Source: Kitasatospora albolonga
Lineage (GTDB): Bacteria > Actinomycetota > Actinomycetes > Streptomycetales > Streptomycetaceae
Reading direction: 5' to 3'
Assembly (NCBI GenBank): GCA_002082585.1
Contig: CP020563.1
Location: forward strand, 6,318,001 to 6,382,000
DNA: 64,000 nt
Part shown: positions 6,592 to 16,264 of the stretch, piece by piece
Layout: each line of letters begins with the position of its first letter
How positions within the stretch are numbered: the stretch's first letter is position 1
The notes under the pieces: generated by a model
Seen by the model: the letters and a program-made list of their open reading frames with translations, nothing else
Database searches by the model: none
What the model was told of the DNA's origin: nothing
Program-made: the position numbers and the translations under genes

Positions 6592-9051
6592 TCAGTAAGC
6601 GAGGCGGGTGGTGTGGTCGAGCTGGGAGTACACCGGGTCCCCGAGGACCCACACGCTGTCCCTGCTGGACTCCGACGTGCGGAACTGGATCATGTGCCGG
6701 GCCTCGGTGATCGTCTCGGTGTAGCCCTCGACGGTGACGCGCAGCTCGGTGGCCGGGGCCTGGGCGGGCAGGCCGGTCACGGTGAAGCAACTACTGATGT
6801 CGGCGCCGAGGATGCTGAGGAAAGCGGGCAGGGTCGCCGCGTCGATCGGCACCTCCCGCAGCTCCGGGGCGGGGTTGGCGTACCGCATGACCCGCCACAT
6901 CGCGGAGTCCAGCACCGACAGATCACTGGTCTTGATCAGGGTCATCGACTCGGGGTACGGCCCAAACGCGAACACCGAAGACGCGGCCCGCACCGTCTGC
7001 GTCGCCCCGCCCGGCCTGCTCGCCTCGACCTCGTTGACCAGCTTCTGGTCGTCGTCGGCGAGCATCGCGCCCGGCTCCAGATCCGCCCACGCAATCGTGA
7101 ACGCGTCATTGCCCGGGGACGGGTTGTACCGCAGGTCACGGGACTGGTACGCCAGTCCCAGGTAGTCCCGGCGGGCGTAGAGCTTCCCGGACTCGGTGGA
7201 CTCCACCTCACGCATCCGGGCGACCACCGTCGACCCGCCCGGGCCTTGCGACGCCATCGCGTCATGCGTCGACCCGAGCACGGTGACCGCCGTGTCGAGT
7301 CCCGCGTACCGGGCGAGGCGCTCCATCCGCCAGTCCGCCGACTCCCCAGCGAACCCGGTCATCGCACCGTAGGTCTGGGAGTACAGGGCGCCGAGCGGAC
7401 CGGTCGCCAGGTGGATCGACACCTGCGCGATCTGCCCGGAGAAAAGCCTGCCGCCCCGGTACCCGCCGACGTACAGGGTCCGGTACCCGGCGGACCCCCA
7501 CGCCAGCAGCGACCCCCCGTAGCTCGTCCCGTCCACGTACACCCGCTTGTGCGCCTGGTCGTAGACGAGGTGATGCCACACCCCGTCGGCCAGGTTCGGG
7601 GTGGTCGTCGTCGTGATTGACAGTGGCGGCCCGGACTCCGTCGACTCGATCACGAGCACCCCGGACCCGTTGAGGGCGAGGACGGTCTGATGGTCCAGGG
7701 ACGGGTCATGGATGCCGAGCAGCACCCGGCCGGGCGTGCTGGTCTTGAACCACACCTGGTAGTGGGGCAACCAGTCCGTGCTGTCGGCGGCGAACTGGGG
7801 CCCGACGTCGGCGACGAGGTACTTCCCGGCCGACGCGGATGCCGGGGTCATCGTCACCCCGGTCTCCCCGGTCTCGGGCACCCCCTCACTCCCGAACTCC
7901 AGGGCGCCGCCGCTGCCGACCTGGGTGACGGTCAGCGGGCCGGGGCTACAGTGGCCCGCCACATCCCCGGCCGCCGCCGACCCGGCATCCTCAGACAGCG
8001 GGTAGTACACCTCCAGGAACGTGAAGATCCCCGCCAGGGTGTGACGGGTCAGCACCTCCATCCCCAGCATGCTGCGCATGGTCGGCTGCTTGTTCAGCCA
8101 CTTGAACAGGTCCGTCGCCGAGATCGACACGGAACTCGCGAGCCCCTCCCACGCCACCGGCCACTCGTTCACCACCCCCCAGAAACGGGGGCGGGCGATC
8201 CCGCCGAGCAGGTCAAGCTCAGCCGGGTCCGAGCTGCCACCAGTCCGGGACGCCGCCAGCTCCACCTGCACCAGGTCCGTGCCCACCCACCCCGGGGTAC
8301 TGATGCTGCGGCGGACCGTCCACGTCCACCCGTCCGGGCTGGTCTCCCACACCACCACACCGCTGACCTCGCGGATACGGACCCACGCGTGCTGAATCCA
8401 GTTGTATGAGATCGCCACCGGCGACGGGTCCGTACCGCCTACCTCGGACAGGGCACGCAGCTCGCCGGTCCCGGCGTGGTAGTACCAGCGGAACCGGGTC
8501 CCGCTGGTCGCGGAGTGCAGGTACAGGCTGAGCGACGCCACCGAAGAGCCCGCCAGGGCCGGGACCTTGGACAGCTTCACCGTGAAGGAGCTCCCGGTCA
8601 GCGTCCACTGCCGCTGGCTGGTGTACCGCGACACCACGCCCGGGACGAGCGGCAGCCGCAGCCTTCCCTCCGGGGTTTCCAGCGCGCCACCGGACGCGGT
8701 CCACAGCGTGGGGTCGGTGCGCTCGTCGTCGAAGTCGTCGGCGAGCTGCGCGAGCGGCCACGGCCCTGCCCCGGTCCGGGTGGGCATGACGACCTGCGTC
8801 ACCCGGATCGGGGTATTGCGGCGGACGAACGGGAAGAACGGGCTATCCGCCCGCCCGGGGGTGAGGGCCCCGTCCTGGTTGTCCAGGGTCATCGTCATCG
8901 TCCCCGGTTGCGTCTCCGACAGCTCATCCGAGGCGCCCCGGGTGATCGTCACCCCCTGGACCATGTCGACCCGTGGCGTGATGTCCGTCCACGTGATCGA
9001 CCAGGGGCGCTGGGCCAGACCACCCCACCCGGCCTCTACCAGAATCGGCAC
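6592..9051 (-). CDS. Large minor tail protein with LamG-like lectin domain
   Basis: 819 aa, GTG start. The N-terminal 100 residues resemble distal tail/baseplate hub proteins of actinophages (WTDITPRVDMVQGVTITRGA, then TMTMTLDNQDGALTPGR). A region around 360-560 has the pattern of a concanavalin A-like (LamG) domain (GVWHHLVYDQAHKRVYVDGT). Directly follows the tape measure gene, the standard place for tail tip proteins. Likely contributes to adsorption to the cell surface. It is separated from the tape measure stop by 3 nt. Confidence 0.8.
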   Translation of the reverse strand: MPILVEAGWGGLAQRPWSITWTDITPRVDMVQGVTITRGASDELSETQPGTMTMTLDNQDGALTPGRADSPFFPFVRRNTPIRVTQVVMPTRTGAGPWPLAQLADDFDDERTDPTLWTASGGALETPEGRLRLPLVPGVVSRYTSQRQWTLTGSSFTVKLSKVPALAGSSVASLSLYLHSATSGTRFRWYYHAGTGELRALSEVGGTDPSPVAISYNWIQHAWVRIREVSGVVVWETSPDGWTWTVRRSISTPGWVGTDLVQVELAASRTGGSSDPAELDLLGGIARPRFWGVVNEWPVAWEGLASSVSISATDLFKWLNKQPTMRSMLGMEVLTRHTLAGIFTFLEVYYPLSEDAGSAAAGDVAGHCSPGPLTVTQVGSGGALEFGSEGVPETGETGVTMTPASASAGKYLVADVGPQFAADSTDWLPHYQVWFKTSTPGRVLLGIHDPSLDHQTVLALNGSGVLVIESTESGPPLSITTTTTPNLADGVWHHLVYDQAHKRVYVDGTSYGGSLLAWGSAGYRTLYVGGYRGGRLFSGQIAQVSIHLATGPLGALYSQTYGAMTGFAGESADWRMERLARYAGLDTAVTVLGSTHDAMASQGPGGSTVVARMREVESTESGKLYARRDYLGLAYQSRDLRYNPSPGNDAFTIAWADLEPGAMLADDDQKLVNEVEASRPGGATQTVRAASSVFAFGPYPESMTLIKTSDLSVLDSAMWRVMRYANPAPELREVPIDAATLPAFLSILGADISSCFTVTGLPAQAPATELRVTVEGYTETITEARHMIQFRTSESSRDSVWVLGDPVYSQLDHTTRLAY

Positions 9052-9054
9052 CGG

Positions 9055-12000
9055 TCACCCCACCTTCAGGGTCACGCCCGTGCCGTGTGTCCGGCCGAGC
9101 TGGAGCAGCATCTTCTGTACCTCGCGCGCCGCGGCGAGGGGGTCCAGGGACTGCACGGTGATGTGCGCCTGGATCACCTGACCTCCAGCCGACCCGCCCC
9201 CGGTGACTGCGGGGCGGCCGATGGCCGGGCGCATGTCCGCCATCCGCCCGGCGACCGCACCCATCGCCCGGTCCAGGACCGGCAGCGCATCGACCGCGCC
9301 CTTGGCGACACCCTCGGTGAAGTACCCGCCGGACACCGCCGCGACGGTGGACGGGCTCTTGATTCCGAGGGCTTTCCGGATCGCCTTGTCCATGGCTTTG
9401 GCGATCTTCAGCATCTGCTTCTCGATCGCCTTCTGCTGGGAGTCCAGCCCCTTCAGGTACCCCTTGCTCGCGTTCTTCCCGGCGTCGTACATGATGTCCG
9501 CGCCGGTCTTCCCCAGCGCGTCGGCGGACTTGTTGACCTTCCCCGCCAGGCTGTTGATGCCCTTGAAGGTGTTCGCGTCCGCCCCGGCCAGAGCCGACGC
9601 GTAGGCGTACCCCTGCTCCGGCCCCATGTCGTAGAGAATCTGCCTGAGCAGCGACTTGTTCAGGCCGCGCTTCGCGAGCATCTTCACGTACCGGGTGAAC
9701 TGCTGAAGCTTCGCCAGCTTCTGCTGGAGCCCGCCCTTGATGGTCCCCGCTGACACCTCCTCCGGCTCCAGGCCCAGCCCGCCGAGCGACGCGTCCCGCT
9801 TCGCGGTCGCGGTGACGTCCTTCGCGAACGCCTTCGCCTGCGCGATCCGGGCGGCGATCTTGTCCCGCTGGGCCGCAAGCCGCTGAAGCTGGCCGTTCGA
9901 CCTTGCGACCTGGGCGATCAGCCGGTCATCCGTACCGGTCTTCCGATCCCGGTACGCCGCCCGGATCAGAGCAGTCAGGCTCTTCGCCATCGCCGTGATC
10001 TGAGACCGGGACCCGGTCAGCCCAGCGATCAGCTTCTTGCCGGTCGCCAGGGCCAGCGCCGCCATCCGCTTCGCCTCGGCCTTAATCTCCGCCTGGCTCC
10101 GGCGCATCCCCTTCGCCAGACCCTGACCCGCCTGCTGGCCCTGCTTCGTCGTCTTCTTCGACGGCGACGCAATCTCCAACTCGGCCCGGACCCCGGCGGT
10201 GACCGCCGACGCCATCACCCGCGCCGACGCCTCCACCCCGGCAGCCGACCCGCGCATCCCGGACGACAGCCCGTCCGCCACAGCCCGACCAGCAGACGCC
10301 ATACCCGCAGCAGACCCACCACCACGGACACCCGCACCCAGGTCCAGAGTCCCGTCGTTCACCGCCTTCATGAAGGCGACGCCGTACTTCGACACGGACT
10401 TCGCCTTGACCATGAACTCGCCGCGACTCGCCCAGATCGGCACCGAGTCCGACGTGCCCGTACCGGGCCCGTGGATGAGACCGCCCTCGGCCTTGAGCTG
10501 CGAACCGTGCGCACCGGCCCGCCGCGCGGCCCCGCCGTCCCCGACCACCACGTGCCGGGTGGTGACCGTGACGACCTTGTCCCGCAGCGTCGACAGGGCG
10601 TACTTCGCCTGCCCGATCTTCCGCTGCAAGTCGCCGATCTCCGCGCGGACCTTCGCCTGCCGGGAGTCCGGGACCGCCTTCAGCTTCGCCTTCGCGCTGC
10701 TGAGCTTCGCCTCCAGGTCCTCCAGGTTGCCCTTGAGCTTCGCCGTCTTGTCCGGGGTCCGCAGGATCTGATCCGCCAGCGCCTTCGCCTCGGACCGGTT
10801 CAGGCCCATCGCGTCGGCCGACCGGATCAGCGCCGCCCGGCCCCGGGCGTAGATCCCGTTGACCGTCTGCCACGACGCACCCGACTGCCGGGCCTGCGCC
10901 GCCGCCTCGTCGGTCTTCGCCGCAAGGTCGTTCAGCGCGGTCGCCGCCGTACGGGCCTTCTCGCTGTTGAGGTTGAGCTGCCCGCCAGACATGGACAGGG
11001 CGTCGCGGTTGCCCTTGATCGCAGCCGTCGCAGCATCGATCGCCGCCTCGAACCCGATCATCCCGCCCAGGCCCTGGCGCTGCGTGTCGTTCAGCGCGGC
11101 GATGCTCTGCCGTAGTCCGTCCGCGCTGGCCTTCTGCGCGTCGAGCTTCGTCTGCACAGCCAGCGCCTGCGCGCCGAACAGGCCCATCGCCTGCGCGGCC
11201 AACTCCTGCTCGAACTTCGCGTTGGCCAGCGCCTCGGTGTACTCGGTGAGCCTGCCCTTCAGCCCGGACGTCGAGTACCCGGCAGCCTCCATCTGCTCCT
11301 TGATGCGGGCCAGCCCGGCCGCCGCAAGGTCCGCCTTGCCGTTCGAGACGAGCGAGGCGAGGCTCTTGTCGAACGCCTCGAACTCCTTCTTCGCCTCCTT
11401 CAATCCGACGGGGCTCTTCTCGAACGCCTTGAAGAAGTCGGCGCCCTTCCCGGCCGATCCCATGACGTTGAGCGTGGCCAGCAGCCCCGACAAGTCCTTG
11501 CCGAAGACCCGGGCCATCTCGCCCGCGACCTTCCCCGAGTCCGCGAACCGGGCCAGCGACGACGTCATCTTGTCGACATCCGGCGGCGCGTCCCGCCCGA
11601 TCTGGTTCAGCTCCATCAGCGCGATGACGAGCAGGCCGATACCCGTCCCCGCCGCAGCCAGCTTCGCGCCCCGGGACATGGTGCCGATCGCCGCCGTCAC
11701 CGCAGCCAGCCGGGTCGGGGCCGCAGCCGCCGCCACCCGCATCGCCACCAGCGACGTCGCGAAGCCGGCCACCGCCGTACGGGCCGCCGCCATCCCGACG
11801 GCCGCGAGCTGCACCGCCTTGATCGCGAAAGCCAGCTGGAGCATCGTCGCGATGGCGTCGGGCGGTACGGCCGCCACGAGCTTGGCCAGTACGTTCACGA
11901 CTTGGAGCATCCCGACGCCCACGTCGGACCCGGCCTGCAGCACATTGAGCAGCGCCCGACCCAGCTCCTTCACCGTGTCCGCCGCCGCCGGGCCGTTCTC

Positions 12001-12822
12001 CCGCGCGTAGGCCATGAACTCGCTGGCACCAGCCCCGACCTTGCCGTCCGAGTTCCGCATCAGCCCGACGAGCCCGTCGTTGACCTTGCGCAGGGTGCCG
12101 GTCGCGAACTGCTCGAACTTCGCATTGAGCCGGTCCAGGCCGGGTGACTGCATCCCGCCGGCCAGGATCGTCATCGTCCGGTCCAGCTCACGCGAGGTGC
12201 CCTTGACCAGCCCGGTCGTCTTCGGCAGCAGCGCGGTGAGGATCGCGAAGCTCTTGGTGACCGGGCTCAAGGTGTCCTTGGCCAGGCTGTCGGACCAGTC
12301 CGCGTACTCGTCCTTCAGCACCGACAGCGACGCCGCCGCCCGCCGGGTCGCCGGAGGCATGTCCGCGATGACCCGCTGGTACTCCACCTGCGCCGCGACC
12401 GCAGCCTGCGACGCCTTCCCGGACTTCTTGACCTCGTCGGTGTACTTCTTCTCCGCCTCGGTCGCCTCGGACATGGCGCCGATCTGCGGGCCCAGCGCCG
12501 CCGCATACGCCCCGGCAGCCACCGCCGCAGCCCCGACCGCCGGAGCGATCGGAGCCAGCGACGCCACCATCGGGATCGCCGCCGGGGCGAGGGTCATCAG
12601 AGAGCCGACGAGCTTGTCGACGGCCTTCGCGCCGATGTCGGTGTCCCGCCGCATCCCGGCCATGCGGTCTGTCGTCGTACGGCCGAGCCGGTTGATGGCG
12701 GTGCTGCTGTTCGTGGCGGCGGCGCTGATCCTGCGGTGCATCCGGGTCGCCGCGTCCCCGGCCCGGTCCAGGACACGGGACAGCTGGTCGCGGCCGTCGA
12801 GCAGGAACGTCAGCCGCGCCAT
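9055..12822 (-). CDS. Tape measure protein
   Basis: 1255 aa, the largest phage gene. Its length sets tail length. It contains long Ala-rich helices and coiled coil, a hydrophobic block near residues 70-110 (MTLAPAAIPMVASLAPIAPA) and a second near 390-410 (GTGIGLLVIALMEL), both usual for siphophage tape measures that insert in the host membrane. GGAGG lies 6 nt before ATG 12822, which is chosen over GTG 12825. The start overlaps the stop of the shifted tail chaperone (TGATG). C-terminal region contains ASPSKKTTKQGQ and IKSPSTVAAVSGGYF repeats typical of the family. Confidence 0.93.
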   Translation of the reverse strand: MARLTFLLDGRDQLSRVLDRAGDAATRMHRRISAAATNSSTAINRLGRTTTDRMAGMRRDTDIGAKAVDKLVGSLMTLAPAAIPMVASLAPIAPAVGAAAVAAGAYAAALGPQIGAMSEATEAEKKYTDEVKKSGKASQAAVAAQVEYQRVIADMPPATRRAAASLSVLKDEYADWSDSLAKDTLSPVTKSFAILTALLPKTTGLVKGTSRELDRTMTILAGGMQSPGLDRLNAKFEQFATGTLRKVNDGLVGLMRNSDGKVGAGASEFMAYARENGPAAADTVKELGRALLNVLQAGSDVGVGMLQVVNVLAKLVAAVPPDAIATMLQLAFAIKAVQLAAVGMAAARTAVAGFATSLVAMRVAAAAAPTRLAAVTAAIGTMSRGAKLAAAGTGIGLLVIALMELNQIGRDAPPDVDKMTSSLARFADSGKVAGEMARVFGKDLSGLLATLNVMGSAGKGADFFKAFEKSPVGLKEAKKEFEAFDKSLASLVSNGKADLAAAGLARIKEQMEAAGYSTSGLKGRLTEYTEALANAKFEQELAAQAMGLFGAQALAVQTKLDAQKASADGLRQSIAALNDTQRQGLGGMIGFEAAIDAATAAIKGNRDALSMSGGQLNLNSEKARTAATALNDLAAKTDEAAAQARQSGASWQTVNGIYARGRAALIRSADAMGLNRSEAKALADQILRTPDKTAKLKGNLEDLEAKLSSAKAKLKAVPDSRQAKVRAEIGDLQRKIGQAKYALSTLRDKVVTVTTRHVVVGDGGAARRAGAHGSQLKAEGGLIHGPGTGTSDSVPIWASRGEFMVKAKSVSKYGVAFMKAVNDGTLDLGAGVRGGGSAAGMASAGRAVADGLSSGMRGSAAGVEASARVMASAVTAGVRAELEIASPSKKTTKQGQQAGQGLAKGMRRSQAEIKAEAKRMAALALATGKKLIAGLTGSRSQITAMAKSLTALIRAAYRDRKTGTDDRLIAQVARSNGQLQRLAAQRDKIAARIAQAKAFAKDVTATAKRDASLGGLGLEPEEVSAGTIKGGLQQKLAKLQQFTRYVKMLAKRGLNKSLLRQILYDMGPEQGYAYASALAGADANTFKGINSLAGKVNKSADALGKTGADIMYDAGKNASKGYLKGLDSQQKAIEKQMLKIAKAMDKAIRKALGIKSPSTVAAVSGGYFTEGVAKGAVDALPVLDRAMGAVAGRMADMRPAIGRPAVTGGGSAGGQVIQAHITVQSLDPLAAAREVQKMLLQLGRTHGTGVTLKVG

Positions 12823-13465
12823 CACTCACCTCCGGCTTCCTTGAGCTGCTGCTGGTGGGCGTCCATCCAGACGATGAGCGCGTAGAAGTCGTCCACCCGC
12901 TGGCCGTCCACCACCGTGGGCGGCATGTGCAGGAGGTGAGCGAACAGCCCTAGGAACTGGGCCCGGAGCTCGGCGACGTCTTCCTGGCAGAGGTCTTGCG
13001 CGCGGGTGCGGACGTCTCCGGCTGTGGCTGCGGCTCGGGGTCTTTTCCCGCCTCGGCCTCGGCCCGGCACTTCTCGATGTACGCCCGCGCGTGCTCCGGA
13101 TCAGCAGCCGCCCCCGGCACCTCGTGCAGTGCCTCGACGACCTTCGCCGCCGTGATCTCCGAGTCGGCGTCCATGAGCCCGAACGCGCCGTCGACCCACG
13201 CTTCGACCTCGTCCCGGTCGTACCGGGAGACCATCTCCTCGACTCCCGGGTCGAACTCTCCGAAGCGGAGGGTGGGCTGGGCGCGCTTCTTCAGCACCCA
13301 CACGACGCCGCGCATCGCGTCGAGATCCTCGTCGAGGATGCCCTCCTTCACGGCGGGCCACTTCATGTCCACGGTCCGCGCGACGATCGACGCCTCCGAC
13401 GTCAGCAGGCTCTTCGCGTCGTACAGCTCGGGCTCCCCGCCAGCGGGGGTGTAGACGACGATCAC
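12822..13465 (-). CDS. Tail assembly chaperone GT, -1 frameshift product
   Basis: Ribosomes that slip -1 on GGGAAAA (complement of 13043-13049) leave the G frame after codon 141 (AAA) and read AGA in the -1 frame. They continue for 73 codons to a stop at 12822, giving about 214 aa. The T part (AQDLCQEDVAELRAQFLGLF ... DDFYALIVWMDAHQQQ) is a compact helical domain like other phage T domains that bind the tape measure. It has no start or ribosome site of its own, which supports expression by frameshift. Its stop overlaps the tape measure ATG. Confidence 0.88.
12950..13465 (-). CDS. Tail assembly chaperone G
   Basis: 171 aa unshifted product. The fold is acidic and helical (EVEAWVDGAFGLMDADSEIT, AAKVVEALHEVPG), ending in a Pro/Ser/Lys-rich tail. 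It stands directly upstream of the tape measure, the position of the G/GT chaperones that coat it during tail assembly. A GGGAAAA slippery heptamer is in the proper frame near codon 140, giving the extended GT product annotated separately. Confidence 0.85.
   Translation of the reverse strand: MIVVYTPAGGEPELYDAKSLLTSEASIVARTVDMKWPAVKEGILDEDLDAMRGVVWVLKKRAQPTLRFGEFDPGVEEMVSRYDRDEVEAWVDGAFGLMDADSEITAAKVVEALHEVPGAAADPEHARAYIEKCRAEAEAGKDPEPQPQPETSAPARKTSARKTSPSSGPSS
13043..13049 (-). promoter_or_regulatory. Programmed -1 frameshift slippery site GGGAAAA
   Basis: On the minus strand the codons are GCG GGA AAA, that is G-GGA-AAA, the X-XXY-YYZ form needed for simultaneous -1 slippage. It is 93 nt before the end of the zero frame, and the -1 frame is open to 12822. 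Confidence 0.88.
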
Positions 13466-13474
13466 AGGGGGCTC

Positions 13475-13990
13475 CTACTCGATACGGCGACGCACGTCGT
13501 CCAGGACGCGCGCCACCTCAGCGGTCATACGGGGGGTGTGGCGGCGGACCGGCCCGTCCCACCACAACGGGGTCGCTGTCTGCTGCGCCCAGCGGCGTCG
13601 GTTGCCGAACACGGGGTGCCTCAACCTGCCCTCGTTCAGCCGGTTCAGCACACCCATCGGAATGTCCGGAGGCAGGCGGCCCTTGTCGACCCAGACCCGG
13701 GCCCCCGGGTTGCCACCGGTCCGGACACTGATGCGGATGGCCTGGGCAATCGACGCCCGCAGAGGACGCGTCGTCGGCGACCGGCCACCCCGCTTGCCCG
13801 ACCCGCGGCCCGTCGAGCGGATCGACAGGCCACGGATCGCGGACTGAAGGTCATCACGCAGCGGCTCGGCCGCACGGCGGATACGCCGCTGCATCGACGC
13901 CCTGATGTTCTCGTGACCGGCCGCCCTCAGCCGCCGCTGGAGTTCGAGAAGCTGGCCAGTCCCGAGGATCTGTACGGAGGAGACAGCCAC
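13475..13990 (-). CDS. HK97 gp10-like / minor tail component
   Basis: 171 aa from GTG 13990 (VAVSSVQILGTG). A basic, helical N-terminus (LLELQRRLRAAGHENIRASM) is followed by segments with RSPTTRPLRASIAQA and GARVWVDKGRLPP. This pattern resembles HK97 gp10-like head-tail joining proteins, which set up tail attachment. It lies between the tail tube gene and chaperone G, slightly displaced from the usual place before the tail terminator. Assignment is by pattern and position. Confidence 0.6.
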   Translation of the reverse strand: MAVSSVQILGTGQLLELQRRLRAAGHENIRASMQRRIRRAAEPLRDDLQSAIRGLSIRSTGRGSGKRGGRSPTTRPLRASIAQAIRISVRTGGNPGARVWVDKGRLPPDIPMGVLNRLNEGRLRHPVFGNRRRWAQQTATPLWWDGPVRRHTPRMTAEVARVLDDVRRRIE

Positions 13991-14001
13991 CGGGCCACCT
14001 C

Positions 14002-14988
14002 CTACAGCGTGACGTCCGTGGAGACGTACTCGATCGCGACGGGGTTCGTCCCGTCGTACAGCCCGGTGAAGCTGAGCGTGGGCTTCACCACGTCGAAGCC
14101 CTCCACCGTCGGGGGCGCGTCGTCGAAGCGGATCGCGGGGATCTTGAAGGTGATGCGCTCGTTGTACGACGGGGCGATCTCCGCGCCGACGAACTCCCAC
14201 AGCAGGGACGTCGCGGCGTCCGAGGTGTGGAGGTCGTCGAGGATCGTGTCGACGTAGTCCATCTCCAGACTGCCCGTGACCTTGACCTGGTCGTTCGAGA
14301 TCGGCTCCGCCTTCAGCCCGGACGCCCCAGCGTAGAACCGCTCGGCGGCCATCGGTCGCTCGATCTTCAGCGACATCTTGCGGACCCCGGACCGCGCCAC
14401 CTCGGCGCCGTAGGTGCCGGTCTTCACCGCCATCTGCATGAAGTGGAAGGGGGCCATCGTCGGGTAGCTGGCCGTGGCCAGGACGGATGTCTCTTCGCAG
14501 TCCTTCGAGTCGATCTCGAAGGCGGCGGTCAGCATGCCGCCGACCTCGCAGGAGAACTCCGCCGAGATGATCTTGCAGCCGACGAAGTTCTTCCTGGTCA
14601 CCGTGCCTGTGGTGAGCGGGATGCCCTTCTGGATCGTCAGCGACTTGCCCACCGTGTCGATCAGCAGATGCGCCTGCAGGTAGGCGTCCGTCGACTCCTG
14701 CTGCACCGGCGTCACCGTCGTACCCATCAGCGTCTGGAGCAGCACGCCCATGGCCTTCGTGGTGACCTCCATCTCCAGCGACCCCGAGCCCTGCCGCTGA
14801 GTCACCACCCGGCGCGACGACAGCGGCAGCAGCCGCCCCGCCGCAATCCCCGCACTCTGCGCCGTCGTCTTCTGGAGGACCAGGCTCTCCTTCGTGAACT
14901 CGATGAACTTCGTCGGCGCCACGTAGGTGCCGTACACCGACTCCGGCGCAATGCCGATCTGGGCGCCAAGCCCCGAGCCGATCGCCAT
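14002..14988 (-). CDS. Major tail (tube) protein
   Basis: 328 aa. The start MAIGSGLGAQIGIAPESVYG and the regular beta-strand pattern match phage tail tube proteins of the type common in actinophages. Two similar beta-rich halves may be present (EMEVTTKAMGVLLQTLMG; LKIERPMAAERFYAG). It polymerises into the tail tube around the tape measure. Located between head-tail connectors and tail chaperones, as expected. Confidence 0.85.
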   Translation of the reverse strand: MAIGSGLGAQIGIAPESVYGTYVAPTKFIEFTKESLVLQKTTAQSAGIAAGRLLPLSSRRVVTQRQGSGSLEMEVTTKAMGVLLQTLMGTTVTPVQQESTDAYLQAHLLIDTVGKSLTIQKGIPLTTGTVTRKNFVGCKIISAEFSCEVGGMLTAAFEIDSKDCEETSVLATASYPTMAPFHFMQMAVKTGTYGAEVARSGVRKMSLKIERPMAAERFYAGASGLKAEPISNDQVKVTGSLEMDYVDTILDDLHTSDAATSLLWEFVGAEIAPSYNERITFKIPAIRFDDAPPTVEGFDVVKPTLSFTGLYDGTNPVAIEYVSTDVTL

Positions 14989-14991
14989 GGA

Positions 14992-15222
14992 TCAGCCCTC
15001 CTTCGAAGTCGAGCCGGGCGCGGACTTCGCCGCAGGGGTTGCCTTCTTCGCTGCGGGGGCCGAGGGCTTCGGGTCCTCCACGGCCTCCCACGTCCCGGGC
15101 TGGCACACGTACCCGTCGTACCGGTCGTCGGGCACTTCCACCATCTCGTCCGGCTGGATGGACCGGCCGCCGAGCTCCGGCACGGTGACCGGATCGCGGC
15201 CGACGTAGCGCACTCGCGCCAT
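14992..15222 (-). CDS. Small Lys/Ala/Pro-tailed protein in the connector region
   Basis: 76 aa. Residues 1-50 form a compact beta unit (ARVRYVGRDPVTVPELGGRS, DEMVEVPDD), followed by an Ala/Lys/Pro tail (PAAKKATPAAKSAPG). It resembles the small protein at 16265, which also combines a short beta unit and a Pro/Ala tail; such proteins are often found beside phage connectors. Possibly a virion decoration or connector protein. No firm family. Confidence 0.6.
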   Translation of the reverse strand: MARVRYVGRDPVTVPELGGRSIQPDEMVEVPDDRYDGYVCQPGTWEAVEDPKPSAPAAKKATPAAKSAPGSTSKEG

Positions 15223-15244
15223 GGCGTACTCCTTCGTTGAGTGA

Positions 15245-15709
15245 TCAGATACGGGCGCGATACGCCACGGTGAACACGAGACCTGACATCGCCCCGTTGT
15301 CCTGCACCTGGACGAGGGACCCGGCGGTCAGCTCCGCCCACAGGACCGAGCCGTTGAGCGTCGGGGCGGCCGGGGCGGCGCCCGTGGCCCGTAGCGCTGT
15401 CTCAACGGCCGCGAGCATCTCGAACGCCCGTGAGCGCCGCAGGGACATGTCCTTGTCGCCGCGGCGGGTCTCGATATAGCAAGTGATCGCAGCGTCCTCG
15501 TCGCGCAGCCGCGCGCCAGCGCTGGCGAACCGCTGCTGGATCTCGACGGCTTGCTCAGAGGCGGGCGACCAGCCGATGTAGATCCGGTCCTTCTCGGTGA
15601 AGTTGACGCCCGGTGGGCCGTCGATGACCCGCACCCCGCCCAGCGCCGGGGCGGCCCGCAGGATCGCGAGGAGCGCGTCGATGGCGGCCGGAACCGCAGA
15701 GGTCGCCAT
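15245..15709 (-). CDS. Tail terminator / neck protein candidate
   Basis: 154 aa, starting ATSAVPAAIDALLAILRAAP. The pattern of an initial helix, then VRVIDGPPGVNFTEKDRIYI, then ARLRDEDAAITCYIETRRGD and a beta-rich end resembles phage tail terminator (gpU-like) proteins that cap the tail before it joins the head. The start overlaps the connector stop by 1 nt (TGATG). Position between head connector and tube supports it. Confidence 0.65.
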   Translation of the reverse strand: MATSAVPAAIDALLAILRAAPALGGVRVIDGPPGVNFTEKDRIYIGWSPASEQAVEIQQRFASAGARLRDEDAAITCYIETRRGDKDMSLRRSRAFEMLAAVETALRATGAAPAAPTLNGSVLWAELTAGSLVQVQDNGAMSGLVFTVAYRARI

Positions 15710-16254
15710 CACGCCACCCCAGGCGGCAGCTTGTACGGCTCCAACAGCTCCAGCACCCTGTTCGGGATCGCGTACCCGAAGCCGGGAATCGGCTCGGTCA
15801 CGCTGTAGTCGTCGGCCCCGCCACCGCCCCGCGCAGCCCCGTACTGCGTGCGCCACAGATGCTGAAGCAGCAGCAGAGCGGCCAACCGGATGGTCGGCGG
15901 GACCTCCGCACCACGACCCGCCGTGTACGTCACCGCCCACCGGGTCCCGGCGAACGTGCCGCCCTTGCGCCACACCATGCCCAGCGGCCCGTCCAGCACC
16001 AGCGTGCCGACGTCCAGAGCCGGGCCGCCCAGCATCGGCGCGACGGACACCAGCGCGACCGCAGGAATGTGGCTGAGGCACATGCTGTCGCCGCGGCCCT
16101 CGATGTTCTCGGACACCTCCCGGGTCACCACCGGCCCCACGTGCCGCTCGATCGGCGCGGTGATCGCATCGATGAACCGGTGAAGCTCCTGGTCGTCGGC
16201 GTCCGTCTCAATGTCGAGCTGGGCCTTGGCCTCGGCCAGCGTCAGCAGCGCCAC
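15709..16254 (-). CDS. Head-tail connector protein (gp6-like)
   Basis: 181 aa. Begins MALLTLAEAKAQLDIETDAD and DQELHRFIDAITAPIERHVG, the characteristic start of HK97 gp6-like connector adaptors, which form a ring under the portal. A later segment (TYTAGRGAEVPPTIRLAALL) is the usual core of the family. It is followed immediately by the tail terminator candidate. Confidence 0.82.
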   Translation of the reverse strand: MALLTLAEAKAQLDIETDADDQELHRFIDAITAPIERHVGPVVTREVSENIEGRGDSMCLSHIPAVALVSVAPMLGGPALDVGTLVLDGPLGMVWRKGGTFAGTRWAVTYTAGRGAEVPPTIRLAALLLLQHLWRTQYGAARGGGGADDYSVTEPIPGFGYAIPNRVLELLEPYKLPPGVA

Positions 16255-16264
16255 ACCCCACCCC

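Noticed and set aside
13990..15106. Extension of the 13475 gene to 543 codons through the tail tube gene
   Set aside because: The extension is out of frame with the tube protein, Arg/Gly/Asp-rich, and a GTG start at 13990 gives a normal length.
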